Below, one piece after another: positions 16,764-25,678 of a stretch of 64,000 nt of DNA. This DNA comes from Conyzicola lurida. GTDB lineage: Bacteria > Actinomycetota > Actinomycetes > Actinomycetales > Microbacteriaceae. The stretch is from NCBI RefSeq assembly GCF_014204935.1, contig NZ_JACHMJ010000001.1, forward strand, positions 2,418,001 to 2,482,000. Reading direction: 5' to 3'. Numbering within the stretch: the first letter of the stretch is position 1; each line of letters starts with the position of its first letter. A model generated the notes under the pieces. It made no database searches. It had not been told where the DNA came from and was given only the letters and a program-made list of their open reading frames with translations. The translations under genes were made by a program, and so were the position numbers.

Positions 16764-17660
16764 TTGAAGAACCGTTACACCTCATTCATCGCCGTGGGCG
16801 CCGTGAGCATGCTCGCGCTCGCGGGCTGCGCGTCGGCCGGCCCCGCCGAGACCGTCGGCGACGGCAACGACGACGTCAAGTCGCTCGACCTCGCCGTGTT
16901 CAACGGCTGGGACGAGGGCATCGCCGCGTCCGAGTTGTGGAAGGCCATCCTCGACGAGAAGGGCTACGACGTCGAACTCTCGTACGCCGACGCCGCCCCC
17001 GTCTTCCTCGGTCTCTCGAAGGGCGACTACGACCTGACGCTCGACGTCTGGCTGCCCGACACCCACGCCGCGTACCTCGACTCGTACGGCGACGACATCA
17101 CCGACCTCGGCGCCTGGAACGAGGAGTCCAAGCTCACCGTCGCGGTGAACGAGGACGCCCCGATCGACTCGCTCGCGGAGCTCGCCGACAACGCCGACCT
17201 GTTCAACAACGAGATCGTCGGCATCGAGCCCGGAGCCGGCCTCACCGCCGCGATGGAAGAGCGCGTCATCCCGGGCTACGGTCTCGAGAGCATGGACTTC
17301 CAGACCTCTTCGACCGCCGCCATGCTCACGGCGCTCACCGCCGCGACCGACAACGGCGAGAACATCGTCGTGACGCTGTGGGAGCCGCACTGGGCTAACT
17401 CCGCGTTCCCGATCAAGACGCTCGAGGACCCCGAGGGAACCCTCGCCGACCTCGAGAGCCTGCACGCGTTCGGCAAGGCCGACTTCTCCACCGACTACCC
17501 GCAGGTCGCCGAGTGGATGGACAACTTCGAGATGGACCTCGACACGCTCTACTCGCTCGAGCAGGCGATGTTCGTCGACTACGAGGGCTCGGACTACGCG
17601 CCCATCGTCGAGAAGTGGATCGAAGACAATCAGGAGTACGTGGACGGGCTGACGAGCTAG
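16764..17660 (+). CDS. proX: Glycine betaine-binding lipoprotein
   Basis: A 298-residue substrate-binding protein of the OpuAC/ProX family. From the TTG start at 16764 the protein begins with a Lys/Arg n-region, a hydrophobic core and a lipobox ALAGC at about residue 23, so it is a lipid-anchored receptor. The ligand domain contains FNGWDEGIAASELW, the Trp/Tyr-containing LDVWLPDTH and LWEPHW, which in relatives form the aromatic cage for quaternary amines. The frame stays open to 16689, but GAAAGGCAG just before 16764 and the signal peptide decide the start. It is the last gene of the operon. Confidence 0.92.
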   Translation: MKNRYTSFIAVGAVSMLALAGCASAGPAETVGDGNDDVKSLDLAVFNGWDEGIAASELWKAILDEKGYDVELSYADAAPVFLGLSKGDYDLTLDVWLPDTHAAYLDSYGDDITDLGAWNEESKLTVAVNEDAPIDSLAELADNADLFNNEIVGIEPGAGLTAAMEERVIPGYGLESMDFQTSSTAAMLTALTAATDNGENIVVTLWEPHWANSAFPIKTLEDPEGTLADLESLHAFGKADFSTDYPQVAEWMDNFEMDLDTLYSLEQAMFVDYEGSDYAPIVEKWIEDNQEYVDGLTS

Positions 17661-17678
17661 TCACGACGCGCTTCGCCG

Positions 17679-17715
17679 AAACGGCCCCTACCGCATCGCG
17701 GTGGGGCCGTTTTTC
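17679..17715 (+). terminator. Intrinsic terminator of proVWX
   Basis: ACGGCCCCTACCGC and GCGGTGGGGCCGT form a strong GC-rich stem with a 3-nt loop, followed by TTTTT, 20 nt after the proX stop. Confidence 0.9.
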
Positions 17716-17729
17716 GTGCCGCGTGAGGG

Positions 17730-18086
17730 TCAGGCCAGCGCGATGATGTCGAGCGACAGCACGGCGACGAGCGCGAGACCGACCGCGAAGTACACGGCCT
17801 TGCCGAAGGCGTTGCGACGACGGCCGAACACGAGCGCCGCGAGGTAGACCAGCGGCGGGATGGCGATGCCCACGATGATGAGTGTCCACGGCACCTCGCC
17901 GACGTCCACGCCGAGAGCGGCGATCTGCTCGTAGGCCTTGGGCAGCTCGATGGCGTTGTTGATCGCCTCCCACAGGTCGTAGGCGTAGAGAAGGCCGAAG
18001 AGGATGGCGACGGTGGCACCGAGCACTCCGAAGCGGCGGCGGGTGGTTGCACCGTCGACGGCCTCGGTCGTTGTGTTGTCGGTCAC
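17730..18086 (-). CDS. Small membrane protein, three predicted helices
   Basis: A 118-residue protein with a polar N-terminus, then hydrophobic segments at about residues 22-42, 66-86 and 97-117. The second and third are separated by the basic loop GRRRNAFGK. No family is recognised. The GTG start lies 3 bp after the stop of the upstream membrane protein gene, so the two are co-transcribed and may act together. It ends 15 bp after the convergent proX terminator. Confidence 0.75.
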   Translation of the reverse strand: MTDNTTTEAVDGATTRRRFGVLGATVAILFGLLYAYDLWEAINNAIELPKAYEQIAALGVDVGEVPWTLIIVGIAIPPLVYLAALVFGRRRNAFGKAVYFAVGLALVAVLSLDIIALA

Positions 18087-18089
18087 GGT

Positions 18090-18557
18090 CTAGCTCCCCA
18101 TGATGAACGGAATCGGCACCAGCAGCACGAGCCCGACCACGAGCCAGCCGAGGCGCACGATCGGCTTGCGGCCGCGGGTGAGGAAGAGCACCGAGGCGAA
18201 CCAGAGCGGCGGTGCCGCGATCGAGAGGAACTCGCCGAGCTGGAACATGATCTCGCCGAGCACGGTCGACATCGTCCCGCTGCCGCGCAGCACCGAGGTG
18301 AGCCAGCCGATCGTGTACAGGCCGTAGACACCCGCGAGGATGCCGTAGCTGACGAGCAGGAACGAGCTCGTCGCCGCGGGGGCGTCCTCGTCGTCGGTCC
18401 CTGAACCCGTCGAAGGGTCTGAGTCTGTCGAGGGGCTGTCGGGCGCAGCGGCCGGTCCCGCGACATAGCTCGCGTCCCGCTCGTCACCCCAGCTCAGCGC
18501 CTCATCGGGGCCGTCGTCGTCGACGAGGTCGTCGTCGGTCGGGGGGTTCGAGCTCAT
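18090..18557 (-). CDS. Membrane protein with an acidic N-terminal tail carrying a repeat-derived segment
   Basis: A 155-residue protein with a hydrophilic, Asp-rich first 60 residues and three hydrophobic segments (about 65-85, 98-118 and 131-151). Function unknown. Within the tail, residues about 40-53 (SPSTDSDPSTGSGT) are encoded by a copy of the window-wide palindromic repeat at 18396-18435, kept in frame. TATTCT 6 nt before the ATG suggests leaderless transcription. It forms a two-gene operon with the small membrane protein downstream. Confidence 0.75.
   Translation of the reverse strand: MSSNPPTDDDLVDDDGPDEALSWGDERDASYVAGPAAAPDSPSTDSDPSTGSGTDDEDAPAATSSFLLVSYGILAGVYGLYTIGWLTSVLRGSGTMSTVLGEIMFQLGEFLSIAAPPLWFASVLFLTRGRKPIVRLGWLVVGLVLLVPIPFIMGS
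18396..18435. repeat. Palindromic repeat inside a coding region
   Basis: GGTCCCTGAACCCGTCGAAGG followed by CTGAGTCTGTCGAGGGG gives two half-sites of the CCCTGAGCCTGTCGAAGGG sub-family, in direct rather than inverted order, within the gene at 18090-18557. The flanking reading frame is intact. Confidence 0.7.
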
Positions 18558-18563
18558 GGCGCA

Positions 18564-18569
18564 AGAATA
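18564..18569 (-). promoter_or_regulatory. -10 element, probable leaderless promoter
   Basis: TATTCT on the minus strand is 6 nt before the ATG at 18557, with spacer TGCGCC. Confidence 0.55.
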
Positions 18570-18595
18570 CCGCTCGCCTGCTGGGCGACCGCCCG

Positions 18596-21500
18596 TCAGG
18601 CGGCGGGGTCGACGGCCCTCGCCCAGTCGTCACCGGCGCTCGACTGCAGGGACGCGGCATCCGTCGCCGGAGTCGTCACCGTGATCTGCCCGGTCTCGAC
18701 GCTCTTCGCGTATTGGAAACTCGCCGACGCGGCGAACTCGTCGTCGTCGACGGTGTATCTGTCCTGCAGTCCGGCGGCGACCACGTTCCACGGCCGCACG
18801 TTCGAGATCGAGTTCGACAGCCCGTTGTCCGTCTTGAATTGCGGGTAGTCGTACTCGAAGCTCGCGCTCGCCCCGAGCCGCACCGACAGCGTGTCGACCG
18901 CGATGGTCGAGCTCGAGAGGTCGATCTGCAGCAGCCGCTGGAAGCCGGTCGCGCGCTCGCCCGTGTGCGTGCGGAACTCCTGGTAGTCGGCGAGCAGCTC
19001 GACCACGTCGTGCCCCTCGATGCCGCCGGCGTTCTCGGTGCGGATCTGGCCGAGCCCGTGGAAGTGCCCGGACAGAACGACGACGACGTTGCGGTTGGGG
19101 GCGATCACCTCGTCCCAGAGCTTCTGCCCGTTCGACACCCAGCGCGAGCTCGACGACCGGTGTGCGTCTTCGAGGTCGCTCTTCGGCGTCACGTGCTCGT
19201 GCGTCGAAACGACGACGTTGTGGTCGGGGTGGCTCGTCACCACGTCCGAGGCCCAGTCGATGACGTCGCCGCCGTAGGCGTAGGGCAGCGAGAGCATCAG
19301 GAACTTCGCGCCGGCCTGCTCGAACGTCGAGTAGTTGGCGCTGTTGTCGCCCTCGCCGATCGACCCGCCGTAGCTCGCCGCGTCGGCATAGCGCGACGGG
19401 CCGAAGTACTCGTTGAAAAGGTCGTTGTCGACGCCGCGCTTGTTGTCGTGGTTGCCGGGCAGCACGCTGTTCGGTACTCCCGCGTCGTCGAGGATCGCCT
19501 GGATGGCGCTCGCCCGCTCGAACTCGCGGCGGGCCCGCACGTCGTCCTGGTTCGGGTCGACCCAGTTCTGCACGAGGTCGCCGGTGTGCGTCGCGAAGGC
19601 GATGTCGCGGGCCTCGGCGTTGTCGGCGATCCAGCTGACGAGTTCCGCGTACACCGCCGGGTACGACTCGGAGAGGTACTGCGTGTCGGTGATGTGCGAG
19701 ATCGCCAGGTCGTAGTCGCCGGGCGTCTCGAGCTCGCCGTCGGGCTCGGCGGCGAGCGTGGCCCCGGTGCGCGGCCCGTTCTGGGCGAGCAGGGTCACCG
19801 TTCCGTCGTCGAGGTCGCCGCGCTCGAGCTCTCCGCTGAGCAGCTCCGTCCCGGCATCCAGGAGACGCCATTCGGATGACGCGGCAGACCACACGCTCAG
19901 CTGGATCTCGTTGCGGCCGACCGTGCTGCCGCGCCACTCGACCGTCGACCCGGCGGCGAGGTCGCGCGCGTCGAGCTCGAACCGCTGGTACGGGTACGCC
20001 CAGGCGTCGTCGGTCGCCGGGGCCTCGATGCCCACGGTCTCGTCGGCGCCGACGCGGGTCTCGAGCGGCCCGTCGCTCACGCCGCTGAAACTCGCCAGCA
20101 CGGCGGCCGGTTCCCCGGCCGACGGGGTCTCGACGGCGGCGACGGTCGGTGTGATCTCGACCACCTCGGTCGGCACGCGCAGCGTGGGGTCGACCCACTC
20201 GTGCTGATCGAGTTCGCCCGGCGTGGCCGCGGCGACCAGGAAGTCGTCGTCGTCGACGCCCGTGAACCGGGTGCGCTGGAAGGTCTCGCCGAGCAGCCGG
20301 TCGGGGGCGAAGGTGGCCATGCCGACGCCCTTGGTGCAGGGGCTCGGGGTGACGAGGCTCTGGTCCATCTCGTTCATCGCGTACGCGCCCAGGCTGTCGA
20401 CGCGGTCGCCGTTGTCGTCGGCGATCCAGACGCCGGCGCCGAGGAAGTTGAGCGAGGTGTCGTAGGTCGCGTCGGCTCCGGCCGCTGCGGCGGTGCCGGC
20501 GCGGGCGGCGAGGTAGGTCTCGCCGGGCTCGAGTTCGGTCCCCGCGGGCACGGTGACCTGCGGCTCGCGGCTGCGGATGCCGCTCACCTCGCAGCGCCGG
20601 ATCTCGTACCCGCCGATGTCCACGGTCGTCTCGCCGTAGTTCGCGAGTTCGACGAAGTTGTTCGGGCTGACGTCGGCCGGCAGCTGGTCGATCGGGTCGG
20701 TCGCGACCTCGCTGATCGCGATGCCCGGTTCCTCGTCGTAGGCGAAGCTCTCGGCGAAGACGCTCGAGGCGACCGTGCGGTTGCGCTTCCCGGGGGTGCG
20801 TTCGGCGACGACGAAGCCGTCGTCGGTCAGCTGGTACGACTCGCCCGCGACGAAGTCGAGCACGGCGGGCAGCTTCGCGTCGTCGTCCTGACAGGCGCTG
20901 TCGCCGTAGCCCGACGTCGCGACGCGGTCGACGAGCAGTCCCTCGCTGTCCTGGATGAGAACACCGGATGCCACGTCGGCGAGGTGTCGCCCGTAGGTCG
21001 CGTCCGCCTCGCCGGCGAAACCCGGGCCGCCGAGCACCCAGCGCTCGCCCGGCGCGAGCGAAGTGCCATCGGGCACGGTCAGCTCGTGGGTGTCGGGGCG
21101 CAGCCGCCCGGAGGCCGTGCACCGGTAGACCTGCCAGCCGCCGAGGTCGACGGTCTCGTCCGACGTGTTCTCGAGCTCCACGAACTCGTCGTCCACCGCG
21201 GCCGGACCCGACGCGGCGATCTCGGAGATCACGACGCTCGTGTCGGCGCGCGGCGTCTCGCGGGTCGCGTTCTGCTCGCCGATCGTCGATGTCGCCACCA
21301 CGAAGTCGCGGCCGGTGTCGCCGGTCGCGGCGACGCGCTGCCAGCTCTCGTCGGCCGCGAAGTTCAACGAGTTCGTCAGGTTGTCGCCGACCGTGCACTC
21401 GCTCTCGGTCGGCCACGGCTCGTTCGGGTAGACGCCGACGGCATCGGCGAGCGCGCCATCCGGCCCCTCTAAATAGAGCCCGAAGCCGAGCACGGAGAAG

Positions 21501-21850
21501 GGCTGGCTCATGTGCAGGTCGCCGGGCATGCCGATCTTGCTCACCGTGACGATCTCCCCGGGTTGCAGCACGACGCCGCCGAGGTCGCCCTCGGTGCGGC
21601 CGACGTTGGCGCGCAGGCCCTGCACGCTGCAGCGGTAGACGCTCCAGCCCGTGAGGTCGACCGCGGTGTCGCCCCAGTTGCGCAGCTCGAAGAAGGTGTC
21701 GGAGTCGGAGCGCGGACCGCCGTTGGAGAGTTCGTTGAACAGCACGGTTCCGGTACCGGGAGCCGCGGCGAGCGCGGGTTGCGGGGTGGTGATCACCCCC
21801 GCCGTCGCGAAGGCGGTGACGAGCAGGGCGGCGATCAGTCTCTGGCGCAC
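18596..21850 (-). CDS. Secreted lamin-tail-domain / calcineurin-like metallophosphoesterase protein
   Basis: A 1084-residue exported protein. Residues 1-29 form a signal peptide ending ALAA. Three lamin-tail-like domains follow (about 35-150, 205-320, 370-480), each with the FVEL.N.G...VDLGGW pattern and paired Cys. After a linker with a carbohydrate-binding-like beta region, a metallophosphoesterase domain spans about 710-945. Its motifs are HITDTQYL (about 720), THTGDLV (756), LPGNHDN (800), STHEHV (883) and SGHFHG (932), giving the two-metal ligands. It probably cleaves extracellular phosphoesters. The GTG start lacks a clear ribosome site. There is no cell-wall anchor. Confidence 0.88.
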   Translation of the reverse strand: MRQRLIAALLVTAFATAGVITTPQPALAAAPGTGTVLFNELSNGGPRSDSDTFFELRNWGDTAVDLTGWSVYRCSVQGLRANVGRTEGDLGGVVLQPGEIVTVSKIGMPGDLHMSQPFSVLGFGLYLEGPDGALADAVGVYPNEPWPTESECTVGDNLTNSLNFAADESWQRVAATGDTGRDFVVATSTIGEQNATRETPRADTSVVISEIAASGPAAVDDEFVELENTSDETVDLGGWQVYRCTASGRLRPDTHELTVPDGTSLAPGERWVLGGPGFAGEADATYGRHLADVASGVLIQDSEGLLVDRVATSGYGDSACQDDDAKLPAVLDFVAGESYQLTDDGFVVAERTPGKRNRTVASSVFAESFAYDEEPGIAISEVATDPIDQLPADVSPNNFVELANYGETTVDIGGYEIRRCEVSGIRSREPQVTVPAGTELEPGETYLAARAGTAAAAGADATYDTSLNFLGAGVWIADDNGDRVDSLGAYAMNEMDQSLVTPSPCTKGVGMATFAPDRLLGETFQRTRFTGVDDDDFLVAAATPGELDQHEWVDPTLRVPTEVVEITPTVAAVETPSAGEPAAVLASFSGVSDGPLETRVGADETVGIEAPATDDAWAYPYQRFELDARDLAAGSTVEWRGSTVGRNEIQLSVWSAASSEWRLLDAGTELLSGELERGDLDDGTVTLLAQNGPRTGATLAAEPDGELETPGDYDLAISHITDTQYLSESYPAVYAELVSWIADNAEARDIAFATHTGDLVQNWVDPNQDDVRARREFERASAIQAILDDAGVPNSVLPGNHDNKRGVDNDLFNEYFGPSRYADAASYGGSIGEGDNSANYSTFEQAGAKFLMLSLPYAYGGDVIDWASDVVTSHPDHNVVVSTHEHVTPKSDLEDAHRSSSSRWVSNGQKLWDEVIAPNRNVVVVLSGHFHGLGQIRTENAGGIEGHDVVELLADYQEFRTHTGERATGFQRLLQIDLSSSTIAVDTLSVRLGASASFEYDYPQFKTDNGLSNSISNVRPWNVVAAGLQDRYTVDDDEFAASASFQYAKSVETGQITVTTPATDAASLQSSAGDDWARAVDPAA

Positions 21851-21972
21851 GGCTCAAGAGTGGGCGGCGGGCGTGTACGAGTCGTGGCGCGGCGGTGTGT
21901 GGGCGGTGAACACTCTTCTGCGGGCGCGGCGTTACACCACCGTCACACGGATGATGTTGACTCGTAGGCACC

Positions 21973-22776
21973 ATGGACCTCATCACAGTGCGCGAAATCC
22001 GCGTGGCGCACACCCGCGACGACATCGTCTTCGCGCCCGGAGAACTCCCTCTCGGCGGCGGCACCTGGCTCTTCTCCGAGGAGCAGCCCGGGCTGACCGG
22101 CCTGGTCGACCTGACCGCCCTCGGCTGGCCGTCGGTCGTCGAAACCGAGACGGGCCTCGAGATCGCCGCCACCTGCACGATCGCCGAACTCTCGCGCATC
22201 CCCGCGCACGACGGATGGGGCGCCCACCCGCTGTTCGGGCAGACCGCCAACTCGCTGCTCGCCAGCTTCAAGATTTGGAACGTCGCCACCGTCGGCGGCA
22301 ACATCTGCACGTCGCTGCCCGCCGGCCCGATGATCTCCCTGGGCAGTGCGCTGGATGCCGCGGCCGTCGTCTGGGGCCCCGACGGCGCCGAGCGGCGTAT
22401 GCCGGTGTCGCGGTTCGTCACGGGCAACCGCGAGAACGCGCTGCTGCCCGGCGAGGTGCTGCGGTCGATCGAGATCCCGCGCTCCAGCCTCGAGGCGCGC
22501 ACCGGGTTCCGCCGCATCGCCCTCTCCCCGCTCGGCCGCACCGGCACCCTCGTCATCGCCCGGCTCGACGCGGGCGGCGAGGCCGTGTTCACCGTCACGG
22601 GCGGCACCACACGTCCCGAGGTGCTGCGCTTCGAGGCGCTGCCCGACGCGGCGACCCTGCGCGCCTCCGTCGAGGCGGTCGACAGCTGGTTCACCGACCC
22701 GCACGGCGCAGCCGACTGGCGCCGCGCCATGAGCCTGCTGTTCGCAGAAGAGCTACGCGAGGAGCTGACCGTATGA
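21973..22776 (+). CDS. FAD-binding subunit of a xanthine dehydrogenase-type enzyme
   Basis: A 267-residue FAD subunit of the CoxM/XdhB class. It has the two flavin-binding segments LPLGGGTWLF (near residue 33) and TVGGNICTSLPAGPMI (near 106), followed by the C-terminal CO_deh_flav_C region. It passes electrons from the 2Fe-2S centres of the partner subunit to NAD or another acceptor. Its stop overlaps the ATG of the large subunit (ATGA), so the two are made together. Purine genes, xdhC and mocA in the window favour xanthine or hypoxanthine as substrate, but a CO- or aldehyde-type substrate cannot be excluded from this subunit alone. Confidence 0.88.
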   Translation: MDLITVREIRVAHTRDDIVFAPGELPLGGGTWLFSEEQPGLTGLVDLTALGWPSVVETETGLEIAATCTIAELSRIPAHDGWGAHPLFGQTANSLLASFKIWNVATVGGNICTSLPAGPMISLGSALDAAAVVWGPDGAERRMPVSRFVTGNRENALLPGEVLRSIEIPRSSLEARTGFRRIALSPLGRTGTLVIARLDAGGEAVFTVTGGTTRPEVLRFEALPDAATLRASVEAVDSWFTDPHGAADWRRAMSLLFAEELREELTV

Positions 22777-25469
22777 GGTTCGAGATCAATGGCGAGAGCG
22801 TCGACGCCAACCCGCAGCCCGGCCAGGTACTGCGCACCCTGCTGCGCGACCTCGACCACTTCGAGGTCAAGAAGGGCTGCGACGCCGGCGACTGCGGCGC
22901 GTGCTCCGTGCTGCTCGAGGGCGAACCGATCCACTCCTGCATCTACCCCGCGCACCGCCTCGAGGGCGCGCGAGTGACCACCGTGAGCGGACTCGGCACA
23001 CCCGACCACCCGCACCCCATGCAGCAGAGCTTCGTCGACGCCGCCGGGTTCCAGTGCGGCTTCTGCACGGCCGGCATGATCGTCACCGCGTCCACCTTCA
23101 CCGAGGAGGACAAGGAGGATCTGCCCCGCCTGCTCAAGGGCAACCTCTGTCGCTGCACCGGCTACCGCTCGATCAAGGACGCCATCTGCGGCGTCAGCAA
23201 CACCGAGCACGCGCCCGCCGGAGACGCCGCGGGCCGGTCGGTGCGCGCGCCCGCCGGCATGCGTGTCGCGACCGGGCAGGAGCAGTACACGCTCGACACC
23301 CGCACCACCGCCGTTCTGCACCTCGCCGTCCTGAAGAGCCCGCACGCCCACGCGCGCATCCTGTCGATCGACACGACGGCCGCCGAAGCGCTGCCCGGTG
23401 TGCAGCTCGTGCTGACCCACCGCGACTCCCCCACGACACGCTTCTCCACGGGCCGCCACGAGATGCGCACCGACGACCCCGACGACACCCTCGTGTTCGA
23501 TACCGTGCTGCGCTTCCGCGGCCAGCGCGTCGCCGCCGTCGTCGCCGACACCGTCGCGATCGCGCAGCGCGCGCTCGACGCGATCGTCGTCGAGTACGAA
23601 GAACTGCCAGCCGTGTTCGACCCCGATGCGGCCCGCCGCCCCGGCGCTCCCCTGCTCCACGCGGAACGGGGCCCCGAGTCCCGCATCTCCGAACCCGGCC
23701 GCAACGTGCTGGCGCAGCTGCACGGCGAGATGGGCGACGTCGACGCGGCCCTCGCTGCGGCCGACGCCGTCGTCACCGGCACCTGGCAGACCCAGCGGGT
23801 GGCGCACGCCGCGCTCGAGACGCACGCGACGCGCGGCTGGGTCGACGCGGACGGCCGGCTCACGCTGCGCACCAGCTCGCAGGTGCCGTACCTCGTGCGC
23901 GACGAGCTGTGCCACATCTTCGACCTCGCGCCCGAGACTGTGCGCGTGTTCACCGCGCGCGTCGGCGGCGGCTTCGGCGGCAAGCAGGAGCTGTTCACCG
24001 AAGATCTGGTGACCCTCGCCGTGCTGAAGACCGGACGCCCGGTGCAGTACGAGTTCACGCGCGGCGACGAGTTCACGATCGCTTCGCCGCGTCATCCCAT
24101 GCGACTGACCGTCACGCTCGGCGCCACCGCCGACGGGACCCTCACCGCGATGGCCGTCGACGAGCTCATGGACACCGGCGCCTACGGCAACCACGGCGTC
24201 GGCGTGATGTTCCACAGCGTGGGGGAATCGCTCGCGATCTACCGCTGCGCCAACAAGCGCGTCGACGCCGAGTCGGTGTACACGAACAACCTGCCGTCGG
24301 GCGCGTTCCGTGGCTACGGCCTCGGCCAGGTCATCTTCGCGGTCGAGTCCGCGATGGACGAGCTGGCCCGCAAACTCGGCATCGACGCCCTCGAGCTGCG
24401 CCGCCGTAACGTCATCGTGCCCGGCGACGCCATGGTCGTCACCGACCCGCACGAGGAGAGCGACCTCGTCGTCGGCAGCTACGGCCTCGACCAGTGCATG
24501 GACCTCGTCGAGGCGGCGCTCGCGCGCGGCAACTCCGCGGTCGCCCCGACCGGCCCCACCTGGTCGGTCGGCACCGGCGTCGGCATCGCGATGATCGCGA
24601 CCGTGCCGCCGCGCGGCCACTTCGCCGACACCTCGATCGCTCTGCTCGACGACGGTAGCTACGAGATCAATGTGGGCACCGCCGAGTTCGGCAACGGCAC
24701 CACGACCGTGCACACCCAGCTCGTCGCGACCGCGCTCGGCACGACCGTCGACCGCGTGCGCATCCGTCAGTCAGACACGGATGTCGCCCGCTACGACACC
24801 GGCGCCTTCGGCTCGGCCGGCGTGGTCGTGGCCGGAAAAGCCCTTCTCGCCGCGGCGACCAAGCTCGCGGCCGCCATGGTCGAGCGGGCTGCCACGATCG
24901 ACGCGTCGGAGGGCATCCGTACCGTGGTCAGCGGTGGTGTGCTCGTCGGGGACCGGCTGGTCGCGGCATCCGCCCTGCTCGACAAAGGCCCGCTGATCGC
25001 CGACGGCAGCCACGACGGCACACCGCGCTCGGTGGCGTTCAACGTGCACGGGTTCCGGGTCGCGGTCGATTCGGCGACCGGCGAGGTGCGGATTCTGCAG
25101 TCGGTACAGTCGGCGGATGCCGGGACGGTGCTCAACCCGGAGCAACTGCGGGGTCAGATCGAGGGCGGCACCGCGCAGGCCATCGGCACCGCGCTGTACG
25201 AGGAAATGCTGATGGACGGCGAGGGACGGGTCACGACGACCGCGTTCCGCAACTACCACGTGCCGCAGTTCGCCGACATCCCCGAGACCGAGGTGTTCTT
25301 CGCGGACACCCACGACGGCATGGGGCCGCTCGGGGCGAAGTCGATGAGCGAGGCGCCGTACAACCCGGTGGCACCGGCGCTGGCCAACGCGATCCGCGAC
25401 GCGGTCGGCGTGCGGCCGATGGAGCTGCCGATGTCGCGCGACCGGCTGTGGCGGCTGCTGAACCCCTAG
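22773..25469 (+). CDS. Fused [2Fe-2S]-molybdopterin subunit of xanthine dehydrogenase/aldehyde oxidase
   Basis: An 898-residue protein joining two parts that are often separate. Residues 1-160 form the two iron-sulfur domains with Cys36, 41, 44, 56 (plant-type) and Cys95, 98, 126, 128 (helical). The rest is the molybdopterin-binding subunit, with RVGGGFGGKQELF, GAFRGYGLGQVIFAVES and the active-site region GAKSMSEAPYNPVAP near residue 855, whose Glu probably acts as base. It hydroxylates the substrate with water at Mo. The order FeS-Mo without FAD recalls the aldehyde oxidoreductase layout; the FAD partner is the upstream gene. Purine-pathway context suggests xanthine dehydrogenase. Confidence 0.9.
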   Translation: MRFEINGESVDANPQPGQVLRTLLRDLDHFEVKKGCDAGDCGACSVLLEGEPIHSCIYPAHRLEGARVTTVSGLGTPDHPHPMQQSFVDAAGFQCGFCTAGMIVTASTFTEEDKEDLPRLLKGNLCRCTGYRSIKDAICGVSNTEHAPAGDAAGRSVRAPAGMRVATGQEQYTLDTRTTAVLHLAVLKSPHAHARILSIDTTAAEALPGVQLVLTHRDSPTTRFSTGRHEMRTDDPDDTLVFDTVLRFRGQRVAAVVADTVAIAQRALDAIVVEYEELPAVFDPDAARRPGAPLLHAERGPESRISEPGRNVLAQLHGEMGDVDAALAAADAVVTGTWQTQRVAHAALETHATRGWVDADGRLTLRTSSQVPYLVRDELCHIFDLAPETVRVFTARVGGGFGGKQELFTEDLVTLAVLKTGRPVQYEFTRGDEFTIASPRHPMRLTVTLGATADGTLTAMAVDELMDTGAYGNHGVGVMFHSVGESLAIYRCANKRVDAESVYTNNLPSGAFRGYGLGQVIFAVESAMDELARKLGIDALELRRRNVIVPGDAMVVTDPHEESDLVVGSYGLDQCMDLVEAALARGNSAVAPTGPTWSVGTGVGIAMIATVPPRGHFADTSIALLDDGSYEINVGTAEFGNGTTTVHTQLVATALGTTVDRVRIRQSDTDVARYDTGAFGSAGVVVAGKALLAAATKLAAAMVERAATIDASEGIRTVVSGGVLVGDRLVAASALLDKGPLIADGSHDGTPRSVAFNVHGFRVAVDSATGEVRILQSVQSADAGTVLNPEQLRGQIEGGTAQAIGTALYEEMLMDGEGRVTTTAFRNYHVPQFADIPETEVFFADTHDGMGPLGAKSMSEAPYNPVAPALANAIRDAVGVRPMELPMSRDRLWRLLNP

Positions 25470-25472
25470 GCG

Positions 25473-25671
25473 GATTGAGCCCGTCGAATCCGCCTCCGAG
25501 GTGGCTCGTTGGCGGTGGCCGGCGTCGTCATCGGCGGCAAAGTGCTCTTCCCGCATCCCCGGAGCAGCACTTTGCCGCCGATGACGGCTCCCGAAAGCAC
25601 TGACCGAGTCGGATGGAGCCCGTCGAAATCCCCCAACCGATCGCCGGGACGGATTTCGACGGGCTCAATCC
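25473..25671. repeat. Composite palindromic region after the xanthine dehydrogenase gene
   Basis: A half-site (CGGATTGAGCCCGTCGAATCC from about 25471) is followed by a separate 20-nt inverted repeat and then a full palindrome with arms at about 25611-25631 and 25651-25671 (GAGCCCGTCGAAATCC / GGATTTCGACGGGCTC). The variant GACGGGCTC replaces the usual GACAGGCTC in both arms, so the arms have changed together. Confidence 0.8.
25527..25585. repeat. 20-bp inverted repeat of a second family
   Basis: GTCATCGGCGGCAAAGTGCT (25527-25546) and its exact complement (25566-25585) flank a 19-nt loop. It is unrelated to the TCGACAGGCTC palindrome. A diverged copy occurs at 61652-61710. Confidence 0.85.
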
Positions 25672-25678
25672 ACTATGA

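Noticed and set aside
18630-24713. 2027-residue open frame on the minus strand
   Set aside because: It is low-complexity Arg/Ala/Gly sequence, antisense to the xanthine dehydrogenase genes and out of frame with the phosphoesterase gene; typical of random open frames at very high GC.
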